A DNA stretch of 62,000 nt from Cryptomeria japonica (taxonomy: Eukaryota > Streptophyta > Pinopsida > Cupressales > Cupressaceae): assembly GCF_030272615.1 (NCBI RefSeq), contig NC_081413.1, forward strand, positions 607,824,209-607,886,208, given 5' to 3'. The position numbers and the translations under genes are program-made. The notes beneath the pieces are model-generated. The model saw nothing but the letters and a program-made list of their open reading frames with translations, had not been told where the DNA came from and did not search any database. Positions 58,801 to 62,000 of this stretch are shown here, in pieces (positions within the stretch are counted from its first letter, which is position 1; the number at the start of each line of letters is the position of its first letter).

Positions 58801-61040
58801 TCTAAGCTCGAACAAGTTTGTAAAATTTAGGGGGAAACTTGGTGTAGTTGACAAAATGACCATTAAGGGAGGGTATTAAATTAATATTTGCATATCTTAT
58901 ATAATAGTCAATAATGCATTTTATAGGTAGATTAGATTTCTTTCTAATTTGTTTCCAGTTATTGAATTATTTGAACAAACACAAGACAAGGCAACAGAAG
59001 AGGAAAAAACAAAAAAGGAAAACAAACACAAACAAAACCAAAGGGCAAGGACCCAAAGAAAGAAAGAAACAAAGCAGAGGGACTACAGGTTGTCACCTAC
59101 ATCAGTGGGACATGATAGGTCCTCAATTAATTAAATTATTTTTTTCCTCGTAATTATTATTTGTTGTCAACAAAGGCTACAAAAAATAAAGAATAGACTA
59201 TAGGTCCTCAATTAATTCCTTTAGTTTTGAAAGAGGACACGATATTTTGAAAATCAATGAGTAGGTTAATTCTAAAAGCAAATTTATGAGGATATGTGCC
59301 TAGATTGGTATATCTGATCCAATCTTTCATTCAATCAAGATTCACTCCCCACAAGATATCTAGACTTGGCATTTGGGTGCTGGGTAGAGTTATTATTTGA
59401 TATTATAATGTTATTATAATATAAAGTTACTTTTTCTAAAAATAGAAAAATAATTAATTAAAGTGACTTTATGGGGATTAAGTTATAAAGTAATAATAAA
59501 ACATTAAATAACCCCATGGCACACCCCCCTATGTATTAAGTTGATTTTAAAAGGTGGCCAACTTCAATGATGGAATAGACCCTCAAGTTGGGCAAATTAT
59601 TTAGATGGGATTTTTGTTTAATAATTTTCATGAAAATTGTGAAGAGAACCCTAAAAGTTCGATTAGGGTTGGGGAAACAATAAAGTAATATGGGGAGTCT
59701 TCATTTGGCTATCTTTGAATCATTTTACAATCGACTTCTCAAGAATTGAGCTCTACAAATAGATTTTAGCAACAGAAAAGCCTCCATGGAACAAAAACTC
59801 CTTGGGGATCAATGAATTGGATGCCAACCCAGTTCATAATCGTGGGGAATTCATAGAGGATTCTTGTTTGTGATTAAATTGAGAGTTATACAAGCAAATT
59901 CAGAACTTTATCAACAGATTCAGACTTTGTATTGCAGATTTAGGAGGATTTGGAAACCCCCAGAGGCATACGTACCATTTCTTGAGCCAATTATGCCTCC
60001 TCCTTGCTGGTTGTAACACTTTCAGCCCTTTGGCTTCATCATTTGGACTGTACAACTCAACAAGAAGTTGGAAATTATTGTAATTCGTATTGTCATCACT
60101 TTCCTATAGGGGTTTGGGGCATCCTATAGGCTACATATGTCAATTGGGGTCTAGATCAAGGATTCCTTGAGGGAAACTTAGGAATTCAATAATCTTGCCT
60201 AGAGGCCAAGCACATTCCTTAGCAATTTCATTATATTTGTTTTAAGTAATTATTGTTGATGCAAATAAACTTCATTGGAGTCATTGGACACCCTTGGGCA
60301 CTCATCCATTGTGTCTTATTCAAGATTATTCTATAAAACCCCTCTTCTAGCTAGGCGTTGGACTCTTGGTATGTTTATTATGCTTTGATGGAATATAATT
60401 CTTGATTTTGGAAGTCATTATAATTGTTGTCATACAAATCAGAATTCTGAAATTAAATTCAGTCAATTATATTATTGTATTATGCTTTCCAAATATTATT
60501 TTATTGGCAATTGGTCATAAATAAACATTATGCAAACTATTGAAATAAAACCCAAGCAAAATCCCTCGACAAAATAGTCTCAAAACATCATTACAATAGT
60601 ATAGATTCAAGAAAAATTCAATTCAGACTGGTTGGGGATCTTTCATTCTCCAAGGGTGGAACCTAGATATTGAAAAATTATGCAAAATTTTGGAATATTT
60701 TATTTCACTTAGTAATGATTTTTTTCATAGAAATAGATTGCTTATTCCTTGAGAAGTGTATGTGCATGGAATCCCGATTTGTCATGATTGACCTAGCTCT
60801 ATTGGATTCATCTAGGGTTAAGACACGAATGGTTAAGTCATTATGTTAGGAACAAAGAAATAGGTAAAAGCTGGTAGTGGCCATCATTGCTCTAGCTCTA
60901 TGAGATTTTATCAAGGAATGTGGCATCATTGCTCTAGTTCAAACATTAAGTAAGAAAAGACTTGAATGAATCATTATTTTCCAACTCTATTGGATTGTAT
61001 CTAGCATTAGTGCAAATGTTGTTGGCAAGAGAGCATTACT
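58801..61040. other. Spacer, no gene recognised
   Basis: AT-rich sequence. The Lys/Gln-rich open stretch at 58914-59153 is low-complexity and I do not believe it. Between 60.79 and 61.02 kb the phrase CTCTA..(G/A)CTCTAT followed by GGATT or GAGATT recurs in a loose repeat. No LTR terminus, tRNA or domain was seen. Confidence 0.45.
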
Positions 61041-62000
61041 TGTTAGTTAAGATGAGAGGGTGGGGGGGGGTGTGAATCATAAAAAACTCACAATACAATA
61101 TATTCACCAAATTCAACCTCGGTAGTCTTTACTGATATGCAACTATGATTGTAAATCATTCAATACTCATAAACAGATATACTTAAAATATCATAACACA
61201 TTTGACACCAGATTTAACATGGAAACCCAAATAGGGAAAAACCATTGTGAGATTTCGGACCCACTAAGAAATATACCCTTCTAGAGTATGCTCGGTTAAA
61301 AGCCAATCCAGTTACAGATTACAAAAACACATTGCTAGATGTGACCCGGTTAAGGGATTTCCCTCAGACTTGTTAGACTCTTGCACTTTGTTAGAAGTGA
61401 CCTTGTCAAAGGATTTCAAACACTCATTTAGAATGTTACCTTGCTAGAGGGTTTACAAATAAGACTGTTAAGTCCACTCGGTTAAGAGATTTCCTGTCAC
61501 TTACAAAATAAATAACAGTAATAAAATATATCTGCAACTTCACATCTGAAATGCTAAAGAAAATTCTATGTGCTCAAAACAATCTTGTCATAAGACTTAT
61601 CTTGCTTCTCATTGGGCTTCTCAATCTACTCTACAATCAGATCTTCAATCTTTTGTGCTCGATGATCACTACTGTAGTGTCACTGATCTTCTATTTTGCC
61701 AGCATCCATTGTTCATTAACAGTTTCATATTTATGAACAATACCTAACCGCTTAATCTCCTTGATCACATTTCCCATGATCAATCTTAGCCATCAGATCT
61801 TCAAATGTGACTAGGTTCATTGTATCCTTCGATTTGAAATTTTTTTACCTCGCCTTGGAACTTGTGCTAGGTTATGACTATTCAATCTGCACTGTAGATC
61901 TATCTCTTGTATTTTCAATGTCGTAGATCCTCAACAAACTTCTTGCATGGCATACCAATCATCTGATCAACTCCAGCTCATTGGCATTCTACATTTAATA
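61041..62000 (-). mobile_element. Minus-strand copia/B-type LTR running off the window
   Basis: Starts on the plus strand with TGTTAGTTAAGATGAGAGGG and a G tract followed by TGTGAATCAT. This is the reverse complement of the LTR 3' end (GATTCACA, C tract, CTCTC, AACA). Further in, GGTTAAGGGATTTCC, CTTGCTAGAGGG and CACTCGGTTAAGAGATTTCC mirror the TTAACCGG/TAACAGGG repeat zone of the LTRs at 35.7-37.2 and 46.0-47.5 kb. The 5' end of this LTR lies beyond the window. Confidence 0.75.

Noticed and set aside
58914-59153. Lys/Gln-rich plus-strand ORFs
   Set aside because: Low-complexity A-rich sequence open in two frames at once.

Overview
The window reads as repeat-dominated nuclear DNA of a seed plant with a large genome. 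It is AT-rich, contains no ribosomal, tRNA or bacterial-type gene that I can see, and nearly all recognisable coding sequence belongs to transposable elements in various stages of decay. A gymnosperm is plausible because of the old, nested, mutation-riddled LTR elements and long introgenic spacers, but this is inference. I found no intact conserved host gene.

Layout. 1-11 kb: two decayed minus-strand cargo-type ORFs (about 2.1-4.3 and 8.5-11.0 kb). The first has a regular array of 32-bp palindromes just upstream (4499-5040). There is also a small Ty1/copia RT scrap at 6.5 kb. 11.6-14.6 kb: a 23-G run, a decayed copia RT (+), a CACTA (TNP2-like) scrap (-), and a Ty3/gypsy fragment (-) split by a solo LTR with a target-site duplication. 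14.6-25.2 kb: a Tat/Ogre-type Ty3/gypsy element (+) with 5' LTR, TATA box, a primer-binding-site-like sequence, a long leader, gag, protease, G-patch, RT, two RNase H domains and integrase; no matching 3' LTR was found. 27.7-29.2 kb: 5' end of a minus-strand LTR element (LTR plus tRNA-Met-type PBS) of the same family as the solo LTR.

29.2-37.2 kb: an LTR element (+) carrying a non-retroviral cargo ORF and a 3' LTR, inserted inside a Ty1/copia element whose 3' half and 3' LTR follow. 37.3-37.9 kb: a minus-strand multi-CCHC zinc-knuckle fragment. 39.7-48.0 kb: a hAT-like transposase gene split by a 5'-truncated copia copy that is fused to it in frame. 48.4-57.4 kb: a 106-bp tandem repeat, a 4-kb decayed minus-strand gene with a G-patch and coiled coil, a tandem array of 170-280-bp units upstream of it, and two short unrecognised ORFs. 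57.8-62 kb: motif-rich AT-rich sequence, LTR ends and a minus-strand LTR that runs off the window.

How the parts relate. The cargo ORFs at 8.5-11.0 and 29.6-31.8 kb are clear homologues of each other. Those at 2.1-4.3 and 49.2-53.3 kb also look related to each other. One of them lies between copia-type polypurine tracts and an LTR, so these are probably non-autonomous LTR elements mobilised by copia machinery. Stop codons in the gypsy polyprotein are exclusively TAG and TGA, as expected for decay of methylated cytosines at CG and CHG sites. All functional statements are read from sequence and family knowledge; no search or alignment program was run.
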